A stretch of DNA of 64,000 nt from Clostridium beijerinckii HUN142 (GTDB taxonomy: Bacteria > Bacillota > Clostridia > Clostridiales > Clostridiaceae), in assembly GCF_000621745.1 (NCBI RefSeq), contig NZ_JHXK01000030.1, positions 1 through 64,000 on the forward strand. Reading direction: 5' to 3'. Numbering within the stretch: the first letter of the stretch is position 1; the number at the start of each line of letters is the position of its first letter. The position numbers and the translations under genes are program-made. The notes beneath the pieces are model-generated. The model made no database searches. It was not told where the DNA came from and saw nothing but the letters and a program-made list of their open reading frames with translations. Of this stretch, positions 34,601-43,651 are shown in pieces.

Positions 34601-35149
34601 CTAGTATAATCCAGCACTTTTAATTCTTTTCCTAATTTGAGGTCCTGCTAGTGATGCAATTATCATCTTTGCAAGGTCACCAGGAATAAATGGAAGAACA
34701 CCAATTGTTAGGGCTTTATTAAATGGTAGATGTACCACATATGCTAGCCATATTGTTCCCAAAGTGTAGGTTACTATTGTACCTATTAACATTCCTAAAA
34801 AACACATAAAAATTTTATTAGGAAATTTGTCAATGAATATTCCGCTTATAAATGCCATAAAAGCGAATCCAATTAGATATCCACCTGTTGGACCCGCTAA
34901 TTTAGTAAATCCTCCAGAGAATCCTGCAAAAACGGGCAATCCTACTACACCTATGAGAAGATAAATAAGGTAACTAATCGTTCCTTCTTTTTTTCCAATT
35001 ATATATATAGTAAGGTAAATTGCTAAATTTGTTAATGAAATTGGTACTATACCAATAGGGATTGAAAATGGCCCTGAGATACATAGAAAAGCACTCATTA
35101 TTCCGATTATTGTCAACTGACGCGCGCTAGTTTTGTGTATATTTTCCAT
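34601..35149 (-). CDS. bioY: biotin transporter BioY
   Basis: A 182-residue S component for biotin uptake, with about six membrane segments. Family markers are FLCISGPFSIPIGIVPISLTN, the small-residue GLPVFAGFSGG segment, GPTGGYLIGF and FIPGDLAKMIIAS. It can work with the shared ECF module or alone. It lies 35 bases downstream of bioB, so one BirA-controlled operon handles both synthesis and uptake. Confidence 0.95.
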   Translation of the reverse strand: MENIHKTSARQLTIIGIMSAFLCISGPFSIPIGIVPISLTNLAIYLTIYIIGKKEGTISYLIYLLIGVVGLPVFAGFSGGFTKLAGPTGGYLIGFAFMAFISGIFIDKFPNKIFMCFLGMLIGTIVTYTLGTIWLAYVVHLPFNKALTIGVLPFIPGDLAKMIIASLAGPQIRKRIKSAGLY

Positions 35150-35184
35150 AGTTTTAAATCTCCCTTGTATATTATATTTTTTTT

Positions 35185-36147
35185 CTATAATTCTTTCTCA
35201 ATTGTAAAACCTAGTGTTTGAAACATCATTTTGTCTTGACATGTATTATTGCCTACAGTAGTCAGCATGTCACCAGTTATTGTTGCATTGGCTCCAGAAC
35301 GAAAAATTTCTATGCCACCATCTTCAAAATAAGTTCTTCCAGCGGCCATACGAATATAGGAGCTTGGATTTATGTAACGAAAAATTGCAATTGTTCTTAA
35401 GATATCGCCATTAGAAATCCTTTTTAGATTTTCTAATGGAGTACCTTTGATAGGCATTAATACATTTATTGGAATAGATACAACGCCAAGTTCTGATAAA
35501 CTTATAGCCATGTCAATTCTATCATACCAAGTTTCACCCATTCCTATAATACCACCTGAACAAACTTTTAAACCTACATTTTGTGCTAGTTTAATTTCTT
35601 TAATTTTGTCCTCATATGAGTGAGTGGTACAAATATTATGAAAGTTTCTTTTGGAAGTTTCGATGTTCGCATGGTACATTGTGACTCCAGCTTCTTTTAA
35701 GCGGATAAATTGTTCTTCTTTTAAAAAGCCATGAGATGCACATAAGTTGATAGAACATTCCTTATGCATCATTTTGTATGCTTGTACAGCTTTGCCAAAA
35801 TCACTTCCAACTAATGCTCTTCCAGCTGTAACAATGGAGTATCGGTGTACACCATTTGCTTCATTTTTTTTGCAATCTTCTAAAATTACATTAGGATCTA
35901 AAAAATCATATTCTTTAATTTCTGTTTTATGGTGAGTTGATTGAGCACAAAATTTACAGTTTTCGCTGCATCCTCCGCTACGACCATTTATAATTGTACA
36001 AAGGTCTACGTTTTCTCCGCATAGTGCTTTACGAATCTTATCAGCGCCATCACAAATCTTTTTTAGATCACAAGTTAATAAGAATTCTAAATCGTCACAT
36101 CTAGTTAATCGTCTTCCATTAATAATTTCTTCTGCTAATTTCTCCAT
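35185..36147 (-). CDS. bioB: biotin synthase
   Basis: A 320-residue radical-SAM enzyme inserting sulfur into dethiobiotin to form biotin. The SAM cluster motif is CSENCKFC with Cys60, Cys64 and Cys67, preceded by INGRSGG. Further family marks are RYSIVTAGRAL, KVCSGGIIGMGET and the C-terminal GANATITGDMLTTVGN that helps bind the second cluster. bioA, bioD and bioF are not adjacent, so the cell either makes dethiobiotin from genes elsewhere or salvages it. GGCGAGGT precedes the start; a BirA operator lies about 65-95 bases upstream. Confidence 0.97.
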   Translation of the reverse strand: MEKLAEEIINGRRLTRCDDLEFLLTCDLKKICDGADKIRKALCGENVDLCTIINGRSGGCSENCKFCAQSTHHKTEIKEYDFLDPNVILEDCKKNEANGVHRYSIVTAGRALVGSDFGKAVQAYKMMHKECSINLCASHGFLKEEQFIRLKEAGVTMYHANIETSKRNFHNICTTHSYEDKIKEIKLAQNVGLKVCSGGIIGMGETWYDRIDMAISLSELGVVSIPINVLMPIKGTPLENLKRISNGDILRTIAIFRYINPSSYIRMAAGRTYFEDGGIEIFRSGANATITGDMLTTVGNNTCQDKMMFQTLGFTIEKEL

Positions 36148-36211
36148 ATAATTTTACCTCGCCCCAATTTATTAAATAATTTCAAGACAAGTATATAATT
36201 AATATTTAATA

Positions 36212-36243
36212 TTGTCAACCATATATTAGAATATGGTTAACGA
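36212..36243. promoter_or_regulatory. BirA operator upstream of bioB
   Basis: TTGTCAACC-N14-GGTTAACGA is a near-perfect match to the BirA consensus TTGTTAACC...GGTTAACAA. It covers the region where the bioB promoter should lie, so biotin-loaded BirA would repress bioB-bioY. Confidence 0.88.
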
Positions 36244-36444
36244 TTTGAAATTATGCTTGAGTATATGAATAGAAATTAATGTATTAGCAAAATATTTTAT
36301 AAACCTACACAATATAGAAAAGGAAATATATGGAACCAATAAAAATAAAGTTTATTTTAGTCAGAACAAATTTTTATATAGCAGAGTAATATAATATGTA
36401 GAGTATTCGAATAGGTTAAAATATGGTTATGAGCGGGTGCTAGA

Positions 36445-36909
36445 ATGACTATTGATTTTGATAAAGTTATGTTTAATATAACACAAGGTTATTATAAATA
36501 TATTGGTTCAGGCTCTGGTAGGAAAGTATTCGATTTAGGGAATGGATATGTTTTAAAAATAGCAAAAAATAAGGCTGGGATTGCACAAAATAAAGCTGAA
36601 TGTAGAATTTCAGGCGATGACCACACTAAGTTATTTGCAAAAGTTATACAGGTTTCAAGTGACTTTAGTTTGCTTATAATGCAAAAAGCAAATAAGGTAA
36701 ATGATATTTTATATGTATGGAAGTATTTTAATGTATCGAATAAGGATGAATTTTTAAAAACTCAGGAATTACAGGAAATAAAGAAACATTATAAGTTGTT
36801 ATTAGGTGATTTTTGCAGGAAAAGCAGCTGGGGAATGATTGATGGAAAGCTAGTCATCATTGATTATGGTTTTACAAGGGAAGTTGTGGAAAAACATTAT
36901 TCTTTTTAA
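36445..36909 (+). CDS. small kinase-fold-like protein
   Basis: A 154-residue protein with a shortened kinase-like order of motifs: glycine loop GSGSGRKVFDLGNG (about 22-35), lysine strand YVLKIAK, a helix with KAECRI, and near the end DFCRKSSWGMIDGKLVIIDYGFT in two parts, where DYG takes the place of DFG. The His-Arg-Asp motif is not canonical. It resembles small phage-type kinase-like proteins, but activity is uncertain. The ribosome site (GAGCGGGTG) is modest. Single gene with a terminator. Confidence 0.6.
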   Translation: MTIDFDKVMFNITQGYYKYIGSGSGRKVFDLGNGYVLKIAKNKAGIAQNKAECRISGDDHTKLFAKVIQVSSDFSLLIMQKANKVNDILYVWKYFNVSNKDEFLKTQELQEIKKHYKLLLGDFCRKSSWGMIDGKLVIIDYGFTREVVEKHYSF

Positions 36910-37049
36910 GATATTGACTTGAGTAAATCATATTTTAAATGCATGATGTCGTTATGCCAAATAATAATATAAGATTTAATGATACAATAATTTTATAGTG
37001 AGACTTTATAGCTACGAACTTAAAAATATTAGAGAACATTTATATATTT

Positions 37050-37085
37050 GAGCATTAAATTTTAAATAAATTTAATGCTCTTTCT
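37050..37085 (+). terminator. terminator after the kinase-like gene
   Basis: GAGCATTAAATTT / AAATTTAATGCTC, loop 5, then TTTCT. Confidence 0.8.
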
Positions 37086-37200
37086 AATTATAAAGTTTAT
37101 AATAAAAGAATTCTTAACATTGCTGTGTGTAGTTTAGAGACATTTCTGATGATGCATCATATTATGAATTAATGATTAATTTTTTGAAGGGAAAAATGGT

Positions 37201-37881
37201 ATGCATACTTTAGGGCAGGGAGGTATCTATAGTCTAAATGATTTTAACAATGATCAATGCTCATCCAATAAGCTAAAAGTTATAGGAAAAGGAACGGTAA
37301 GTGTAAAACCAGATTTAGCAGAAGTAGTCCTTGGAGTTATAACTGAAGATTTACAATTGGAAGTTGCGCAGGAAGAAAATGCTAAAATAACTCAAGAAGT
37401 TATAAACAGTATAAGAGCATTGGGAGTGCCTCTTAAGAATATACAAACTGAAAATTATAATATAAGACCTAATTATGATTATATAAATGGAAAACAGGTC
37501 TTTAGAGGATATGAAGTAATAAATAATTTAAAAATTCTAATTAGTAATGTTAATAATGTAGGTTTAGTAATTGATACTGCAGTAAGCAATGGAGCAAATT
37601 CTTTAACTGGGATTATCTTTATTGTCTCAGATGAAACAAAGTATTATTATGAAGCATTGAGAAGAGCTATCCAAGATGCTCAAAATAAGGCAAGAATTGT
37701 AGCTGAGCAACTTAAAGTAAAGTTAAATATTATACCAATTCAAATAAATGAACAGAATGAGATTAATAGTACACCACTAGTAATGACTCTTAAGTCTACT
37801 AGTAATACTACCCCTATTGAAGCCGGAGAAAATATGATAAATGCAGATATAGAGGCTATATTCACATATGTAGCACAGTAA
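37201..37881 (+). CDS. SIMPL-domain (DUF541) protein
   Basis: A 226-residue protein with the SIMPL/DUF541 fold (LKVIGKGTVSVKPDLAEVVL, LKNIQTENYNIRPNYDY, GYEVINNLKILI and the EALRRAIQDAQNKARIVAEQL helix). Most family members are exported, but this one has no clear signal peptide. Family function is unclear (a signalling adaptor in mammals, envelope or periplasmic roles in bacteria). GAAGGG is upstream of the ATG. Confidence 0.88.
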   Translation: MHTLGQGGIYSLNDFNNDQCSSNKLKVIGKGTVSVKPDLAEVVLGVITEDLQLEVAQEENAKITQEVINSIRALGVPLKNIQTENYNIRPNYDYINGKQVFRGYEVINNLKILISNVNNVGLVIDTAVSNGANSLTGIIFIVSDETKYYYEALRRAIQDAQNKARIVAEQLKVKLNIIPIQINEQNEINSTPLVMTLKSTSNTTPIEAGENMINADIEAIFTYVAQ

Positions 37882-37970
37882 AAATAGTTCATGAAGAATA
37901 GTTATAATAATCACAAGAAAAGATATTGATAGTTAATTTGAAATTTTAAACATTTATTTCAGTTTAGAAA

Positions 37971-38005
37971 AATAAAAAGCCAATGCTTAATATTAAGCAT
38001 TGGCA
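37971..38005 (-). terminator. terminator of the unknown RNA, copy A
   Basis: On the minus strand GCCAATGCTTA-ATAT-TAAGCATTGGC followed by TTTTTATTTTT; nearly the same hairpin ends copy B. Confidence 0.92.
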
Positions 38006-38235
38006 TAGAATGTCCTATATAATATCCAAAATACCGGTACTCTAATTTTGACCCCTATCCTTCGATAGGTGGGTGATCTCACAGATGATTCAATCGCCTT
38101 CAAAGCCGTAAAAGGACTCATATGAAAGTACATTTCCCCATCTAAATAATTGAACTCCCGTAGTTTAAGTGTAGGTTCAAAATAAGAGCTTAACGAATAT
38201 CCCAGAATTTATAATCAATATATTAACCTGCTTGA
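37980..38235 (-). ncRNA. unknown structured RNA, copy A
   Basis: About 240 nt (38219 down to 37980) align with 47471-47230. It shows a long stem CTCTTATTTTGAACC with GGTCAAAATTAGAG, a CCTATC-GAAG-GATAGG hairpin, and a candidate pseudoknot (TTCAAT with ATTGAA, crossed by AGATG with CATCT). Changes between copies keep pairing (C-G to U-G, U-A to U-G). It ends in a strong terminator. An upstream region is shared with copy B, but here SRP RNA is absent and the start would fall near 38235. No known family recognised; 6S was considered and does not fit. Confidence 0.75.
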
Positions 38236-38261
38236 ACAACTTAATATCATTTGCTCTTAGG

Positions 38262-38320
38262 CCGTGAAGATATAATAACATATTTAAATTTCTTATGCAA
38301 GAGATTTTTATGATAATTTA
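38262..38320 (-). promoter_or_regulatory. shared upstream region of the unknown RNA, copy A
   Basis: TTCACGGC, an AT-rich segment with GTTATTAT, and ATCTCTTG are shared in order with 47771-47832. TTCACG may be a -35 with a -10-like ATTAAG 17 bases on. Confidence 0.5.
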
Positions 38321-38508
38321 GATTAATGTTTATAGTTAATTTGTAACACTATAGATACAAGGAATTGAAGTAGTTCTTATTAAAACAATCTGGAATTAAC
38401 ATAATTACGTCTTACTAAAAAGACAATTAAATCTATATGACTTTAAGAGAGAAGTTGATACATTCAAATAGGAAATAAGAAACAAAGTGATATATTTGTT
38501 TAAATATA

Positions 38509-38537
38509 TTGAAACAAAATTTCAAAAGTGCTATCAT
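38509..38537 (+). promoter_or_regulatory. promoter and candidate operator of the MurNAc operon
   Basis: TTGAAA (38509-38514), 17-base spacer, TATCAT (38532-38537) forms a sigma-A promoter. The -35 is one half of a perfect inverted repeat TTGAAA-CAAAA-TTTCAA, a likely MurR (RpiR-type) operator. Confidence 0.65.
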
Positions 38538-38594
38538 ATATGTATCGAGTGAAAACGTAGTCAAAATTAAATGTTTTATATGGAGGCGATGATT

Positions 38595-39509
38595 GTGGAG
38601 AGTTTAAATTTAAAAAATCTAACCACTGAAAGTAGAAATGAAACGACAATAAATATAGATAAAGTATCAACGTTAGAAATGGTAAAAATCATGAATGATG
38701 AGGATAAAAAGGTAGCAAACGCTGTAGAAAAAGAGCTTCCTAAAATAGCAAGAGCTATAGATATGATAGCCGAAAGAATTCATAGAGGAGGAAGATTAAT
38801 TTATATAGGTGCAGGAACATCAGGAAGACTTGGTGTATTGGATGCTTCAGAATGCCCACCAACATATGGAGTTTCGGAAGAATTAGTACAAGGAATTATA
38901 GCTGGGGGAAAAGAAGCAATATTTAGAGCAAAAGAGGGAGCAGAGGATTCAGAAGAATTAGCAGTGGAAGATTTAAAGAGTAAAAATATAACAGAGAATG
39001 ATACAATAATAGGACTTGCAGCATCTGGAAGAACCCCTTATGTTATAGGAGGATTAAGGTATGCTGATCAAATTGGTGCATTAACAGTTTCAGTGACTTG
39101 TAACGAAAATTCAGATGTTGCAAAGGAAGCTTATATTTCGATTGCACCAGTGGTTGGCCCGGAAGTTGTAACAGGTTCAACAAGACTAAAGTCTGGGACA
39201 GCTCAAAAGCTAGTATTAAATATGATATCAACTGGTGTCATGATTAAGCTTGGAAAAGTATATGGAAATCTAATGGTAGATTTAAGAGCTACAAATGAAA
39301 AGCTAATTGAAAGAGCTAAAGGAATAGTTTGTAAAGCAACGGGTATAAACATGGAAGAGGCCACAGAAGCACTAAATAAAACAGATTACGATGTCAAACT
39401 AGCAATATTTATGATACTTTCAAAGCTAAATAAAGATGAGGCGAGAATTAAATTAGATAAAAATAAAGGTTATATAGCTAAAGCGTTACAAGAAATAGAT
39501 AATAAGTAA
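38595..39509 (+). CDS. murQ: N-acetylmuramic acid 6-phosphate etherase
   Basis: A 304-residue SIS-domain enzyme that cleaves the lactyl ether of MurNAc-6-P to give GlcNAc-6-P and lactate, in cell-wall recycling. Marks: [15 protein letters not shown] at the start, [25 protein letters not shown] with the catalytic Glu, and [15 protein letters not shown]. The GTG at 38595 is chosen because GGAGG is 8 bases upstream; the ATG at 38589 is too near to it. First gene of a recycling operon, 14 bases before murP. Confidence 0.95.
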   Translation: MESLNLKNLTTESRNETTINIDKVSTLEMVKIMNDEDKKVANAVEKELPKIARAIDMIAERIHRGGRLIYIGAGTSGRLGVLDASECPPTYGVSEELVQGIIAGGKEAIFRAKEGAEDSEELAVEDLKSKNITENDTIIGLAASGRTPYVIGGLRYADQIGALTVSVTCNENSDVAKEAYISIAPVVGPEVVTGSTRLKSGTAQKLVLNMISTGVMIKLGKVYGNLMVDLRATNEKLIERAKGIVCKATGINMEEATEALNKTDYDVKLAIFMILSKLNKDEARIKLDKNKGYIAKALQEIDNK

Positions 39510-39523
39510 AGGAGAGGGGATTT

Positions 39524-40888
39524 ATGACAAATAAAGACATTGCTATAAAATTAGTAGAATTAGTTGGAGGTAAAGATAACGTAAAATCAGTTACTAATTG
39601 TATGACGCGTTGTAGATTTGAATTAAATAACTTTTCAAAAGCTAATATAGAAGAAATTAAGAAGTCAGAAGGAGTTCTTGGGATAGTTGAGACTAAAGAA
39701 CAACTACAAGTTATTTATGGGCCAGGAAAGGTAAATAAAGTAACTGAAGAAGTAAAGAAAGTTGTAGGAACAAAGGTAGTAGCCATAGGAGAAGATGCAG
39801 TAGCTAAAACAAAGGCTAAATTGAAAGAAAAAAATGATACTAAGTTTAAAAATATTCTTAAAAAACTAGGAAATGTTTTCATTCCTTTAATTCCTTTATT
39901 TGTGGCTTGTGGCCTTGTGCTTGCAATAAATAATATTGCAGGAGTGTATTTCAAAGATGCTTATACAAAAACAACAGCCGCTCAAATTATAGGGCTTATA
40001 GGGAATGGAGTATTTGCTATACTATCAGTTTTAGTTGGTGTAAATGCAGCAAAAGAGTTTGGGTCACAAATGCCAATGTTAGGTGGAGTATTAGGCGGAA
40101 TTCTTTCATCAGCAACTCTTGCAAATATCACTCTTTTTGGACAAAAATTAACTCCGGGCCGTGGTGGAGTTATATCTGTAATATTAGTAGTAGTGTTAGC
40201 TTGTTTTATTGAAAAAGCATGCAGAAAAGTTGTACCAGACGTATTAGATTTGTTTGTTACGCCATTAGTTACGCTTTCTGTTTCAGCGTTAGCAGCATTA
40301 TTTATTCTTCAACCAATTGGAGGAGCTATTTCAGATAGTATAGGGTTTTTAGTCGCAAAAACAATAGCATCAGACAATACTTTTATAGCAGTCATATCAG
40401 GAGCAGTATCGGGAGGTCTATTCTTGCCGTTAGTTATGACAGGAATGCATCAGGCATTAACTCCAATACATGCAGATTTAATAGCTAATGTTGGGTATAC
40501 TGTATTATTACCTATACTAGCAACAGCAGGAATGGCACAGGTAGGAGCAACTATAGCTGTACTAAGAAAAACAAAAAATGAAAGATTAAAGAAAATCGCT
40601 AAGAATGGATTAGTACCAGGATTTTTAGGAATAGGAGAACCGTTAATATATGGAATAACTTTACCTCTTGGGAAACCTTTCGTTGGAGCTTGTTTAGGAG
40701 CAGCAGTAGGTGGTGAGGCAATGGCGATATTCAAAGTAGGAGCAGTTGCCATGGGTGTATCAGGACTACCTTTAGCATTATTAATTGCAAATGGGAAAAT
40801 AGGAGTGTTCTTAATAGGAGTATTGGTTTCATATGCAAGTGGATACCTATTTACTAATATTTTAGGTTTTGATGACCCAATTGAATAA
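39524..40888 (+). CDS. murP: MurNAc PTS transporter, EIIBC
   Basis: A 454-residue phosphotransferase permease: EIIB domain (about 1-80) with phosphorylation Cys26 in TNCMTRCRF, a linker, and EIIC (about 105-450) with about ten membrane segments and the GEPLIYGITLPL motif. It takes up and phosphorylates MurNAc (or the GlcNAc-MurNAc disaccharide) with EIIA supplied in trans. Specificity is inferred from the flanking murQ and mupG. Its start is 14 bases after murQ. Confidence 0.92.
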   Translation: MTNKDIAIKLVELVGGKDNVKSVTNCMTRCRFELNNFSKANIEEIKKSEGVLGIVETKEQLQVIYGPGKVNKVTEEVKKVVGTKVVAIGEDAVAKTKAKLKEKNDTKFKNILKKLGNVFIPLIPLFVACGLVLAINNIAGVYFKDAYTKTTAAQIIGLIGNGVFAILSVLVGVNAAKEFGSQMPMLGGVLGGILSSATLANITLFGQKLTPGRGGVISVILVVVLACFIEKACRKVVPDVLDLFVTPLVTLSVSALAALFILQPIGGAISDSIGFLVAKTIASDNTFIAVISGAVSGGLFLPLVMTGMHQALTPIHADLIANVGYTVLLPILATAGMAQVGATIAVLRKTKNERLKKIAKNGLVPGFLGIGEPLIYGITLPLGKPFVGACLGAAVGGEAMAIFKVGAVAMGVSGLPLALLIANGKIGVFLIGVLVSYASGYLFTNILGFDDPIE

Positions 40889-40897
40889 AATTTTAAG

Positions 40898-40918
40898 AGA
40901 CCCGCAAGGGTCTTTTTG
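40898..40918 (+). terminator. hairpin between murP and mupG
   Basis: AGACCC-GCAA-GGGTCT followed by TTTT. It may reduce, rather than stop, transcription of the downstream mupG and murR. Confidence 0.75.
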
Positions 40919-41039
40919 GTTAATCAATCAGAGTATAGAATTATAATAATTATACCGATTATTATAATCTCAATCTTATTCTTATATATGGATGCAAATT
41001 TTATTTAATCTCATATAAATTTATCAAAGGAGTATCATT

Positions 41040-42113
41040 ATGAATTATGGATTTTCTGCTTATTTTGGACTGGATAATACTAAAGAAGAAAATATAAAAT
41101 TGTTAAAGGATGCACATAATCTTAATATTACAAGGATATTCACATCCCTTCATATACCAGAGGCAAATTATGATGTTTTAAAGTTGGAAGTAATAGAATT
41201 CTTTAAGTTAGCAAAAGAATATAATATGGATATAATAAGTGATATCTCACCTAATACTTTTAGATTTTTAGAATTGGGAAATATGGATTTAAAAGGATTG
41301 GGTAATATGGGGGTTAAGACTATTAGAATAGATTTTGGATATACCGAAGAAGAAATAGCGAGAATGAGTAAAAATCCTTATGGAATTAAAATCCAATTAA
41401 ATGCATCAACAATTACTAAGAGATTTTTTGAGAGATTAGATAATTATTTACCACACTATGAGAATATAGATGCACTTCACAATTTTTATCCAAGGGTGGG
41501 AACTGGAATTTCTGAAAAATGTATGAAAGAAAAAAATTCTATTTTGAGTGAGCGAGGAATTAAAGTCTCTGCTTTTGTGCAATCGAATAATAGAAGAAGA
41601 GCACCTCTAAAAGATGGATTGCCAACATTAGAAGATCATAGAGGGAAAAATGTAAGAGAAGCTGCTAACCATTTATTTGCATTAGGAAATCAATGCGTTT
41701 TCATTGGAGATTCTCTTCCAAGTAAAAAAGAACTAGAAGATTTATCATCATTAGATCCTAATGCAGTTGAGCTACTAATAGAGTTAAAAGATTATAATGA
41801 GATAACTTTAAAATTGCTAAAAGAAACTTATACCCAAAGAATAGATGAGGCTAGAGATGCAATAAGAGCAGCTGAAAGCAGATTGCTTATTAATGGAGAA
41901 ATTATAAAACCATTTAATACAATAGATAAGAATTTTGGTGATGTTACATTGGATAATGTAAATTATATGAGATATATGGGAGAACTACAAATTCTTAAAA
42001 CAGATCAAAAAGCTGATATTAGAACAAATGTCATAGCTTCAGTTGCGAAAAATTACTTATATTTATTGAAATATATAGATGGTGGTAAAAGATTTTATTT
42101 TAATATAAAATAA
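41040..42113 (+). CDS. mupG: 6-phospho-N-acetylmuramidase, MupG/DUF871 family
   Basis: A 357-residue protein of the DUF871 family, with a TIM-barrel N-terminal domain (GFSAYFGLDNTKEENI, ISDISPNTFRFL, IRIDFGYTEEEI, IQLNASTI, HNFYPRVGTGIS) and a cyclophilin-like C-terminal domain. MupG in Staphylococcus hydrolyses MurNAc-6-P-GlcNAc inside the cell to give MurNAc-6-P, the substrate of MurQ. The placement between murP and murR supports that the PTS imports the disaccharide. AAGGAG gives the start. Confidence 0.93.
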   Translation: MNYGFSAYFGLDNTKEENIKLLKDAHNLNITRIFTSLHIPEANYDVLKLEVIEFFKLAKEYNMDIISDISPNTFRFLELGNMDLKGLGNMGVKTIRIDFGYTEEEIARMSKNPYGIKIQLNASTITKRFFERLDNYLPHYENIDALHNFYPRVGTGISEKCMKEKNSILSERGIKVSAFVQSNNRRRAPLKDGLPTLEDHRGKNVREAANHLFALGNQCVFIGDSLPSKKELEDLSSLDPNAVELLIELKDYNEITLKLLKETYTQRIDEARDAIRAAESRLLINGEIIKPFNTIDKNFGDVTLDNVNYMRYMGELQILKTDQKADIRTNVIASVAKNYLYLLKYIDGGKRFYFNIK

Positions 42114-42151
42114 TTGTAAGAGGAAAAACAAGTACGATAAGGTGTGAGATC

Positions 42152-43003
42152 ATGAATGTATTACAGTATATTAAGCAAAATTATGATAGCTTTACAGATA
42201 GAGAAAAATCAATAGCAGATTATTTATTAGAAACTAAAGATCGGATTATATCAATGTCTGCAAGAGATATAGCCGAGGCGACCAAAACTTCAGCTCCAAC
42301 AGTAGTTAGATTTGCTAAAAAAATAGGCTTTAATACTTTAAACGAATTGAAGCTTAAATTATCTATTAATATTAGTAAAGAAGATGAAGCAGGATCTATA
42401 CAGTTTCAATATTTAGACAATGATTTGGGGACAAAAAATATTATCTATGGAATTAAAAAATCAATAGATTCAATTATGGAGCAAACGGTTAGTTTACTAG
42501 ATGAAGAATGTTTAGATAAGGCAATAGAACTACTTATAAATGCTAAAAATATTTATATTTTTAGTGTAGGAGTATCAGGGCTTGTTGGTCAGGACTTTTA
42601 CTATAAACTAAGCAGGATGAATAAGAGATGCATATGTAATACAGATACGCACCTTCAAATAACTTCATCTGTATTATTAGAAGATGGAGATGTGGCTCTA
42701 GCAATATCATATTCAGGAGAGACTAAGGAAGTCATTAAGTGTGTAAAAAATGCAAGGCATAGAAAAGTTCCAGTTATAGCAATAACAAAGGCTAGTGTAA
42801 ATAATACTATAGCTGATATTTCTGATATAGTGATTCGTATACCAGCTGTAGAAAAATCCATAAGAGAGGGCGCGATTAGTTCGAGAATTTCTCAATTAGC
42901 AGTAATAGATATGCTATTTATTGGAATGATTAGAAATAACATAAAAGAAGTAGAAGAAAAATTAATTTCTACAAGAAAGGCTGTTAAAGAACTACAACAG
43001 TGA
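42152..43003 (+). CDS. murR: MurR-type RpiR family regulator
   Basis: A 283-residue regulator with HTH_6 (about 1-75, TDREKSIADYLLETKDRI, SAPTVVRFAKKIGF) and a SIS domain (about 125-250, IYIFSVGVSGLVGQ, VALAISYSGETKEVI). As last gene of the operon it should control murQ-murP-mupG, sensing MurNAc-6-P as MurR does in other bacteria. Only 38 bases follow mupG. Confidence 0.9.
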   Translation: MNVLQYIKQNYDSFTDREKSIADYLLETKDRIISMSARDIAEATKTSAPTVVRFAKKIGFNTLNELKLKLSINISKEDEAGSIQFQYLDNDLGTKNIIYGIKKSIDSIMEQTVSLLDEECLDKAIELLINAKNIYIFSVGVSGLVGQDFYYKLSRMNKRCICNTDTHLQITSSVLLEDGDVALAISYSGETKEVIKCVKNARHRKVPVIAITKASVNNTIADISDIVIRIPAVEKSIREGAISSRISQLAVIDMLFIGMIRNNIKEVEEKLISTRKAVKELQQ

Positions 43004-43651
43004 TTGTTATATAAAAGTTATTGAAAGGGTTAATACTGGCTATGCAGAAATTATAGAGAAGATATAAACTCTGCATTCTGATGAAGTAAACTATTATTAG
43101 AATAGTTAAGAATAGAATCCATAATAATCTAAAGAGTAAATAGGGAAAATTGAAGCTCTTATGGGTAAAAATTGGATTAGATTAGTGAAAAGAAAGGAAG
43201 TTATAAATTTAAAAATTAAAACATATTTACATTTAAAAGTGAAAAAGTATTTAAATTTAACAATTTAAAAAGGTATAAAGAAAACAATTTAAGAATATAA
43301 CAATTTATAGGAAAAATCAGGGATATAGAGCATTTATATCAAAGAATAAATTGCAAAACAGCAATTTCTAATGCAGAATAAAAGGCTATGGAATGTAATA
43401 AGTAAGAAGATGCGTGGCAAATATCTTCTAAAAGATGTTAATAAAAAGGAAAAGATAGCGGAGAAGGAGAATTATAAATATCATAAGAGTAAAATAAAAG
43501 CTATGGCTATAAGATTAGTTGATATCTTATAATCATAGCTTTTGACTAATGAATTTTTAAAAATATTTACAGAGAGTTAAAATACTTTAAAAGGTATTTA
43601 ACACTTATTATTTTTTTCAAAAATTTTAATATTTAATAATGAAAATAGTAG
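43004..43651. other. long non-coding region
   Basis: A 648-base stretch, rich in A and G on the plus strand, without an open frame of useful length. Several short sections could be gene relics, but I see no recognisable protein. It ends with the hairpin at 43496-43543. Confidence 0.5.
43496..43543. terminator. hairpin upstream of the aguB stop
   Basis: AAAAGCTATGGCTATAAGAT pairs with ATCTTATAATCATAGCTTTT, two mismatches. Could end transcripts on both strands. Confidence 0.65.

Noticed and set aside
37980..38235. 6S RNA identity for the unknown RNA
   Set aside because: The long rod with a central bubble typical of 6S is not seen; there are inner branches and a crossing pairing. Not excluded without a covariance search.
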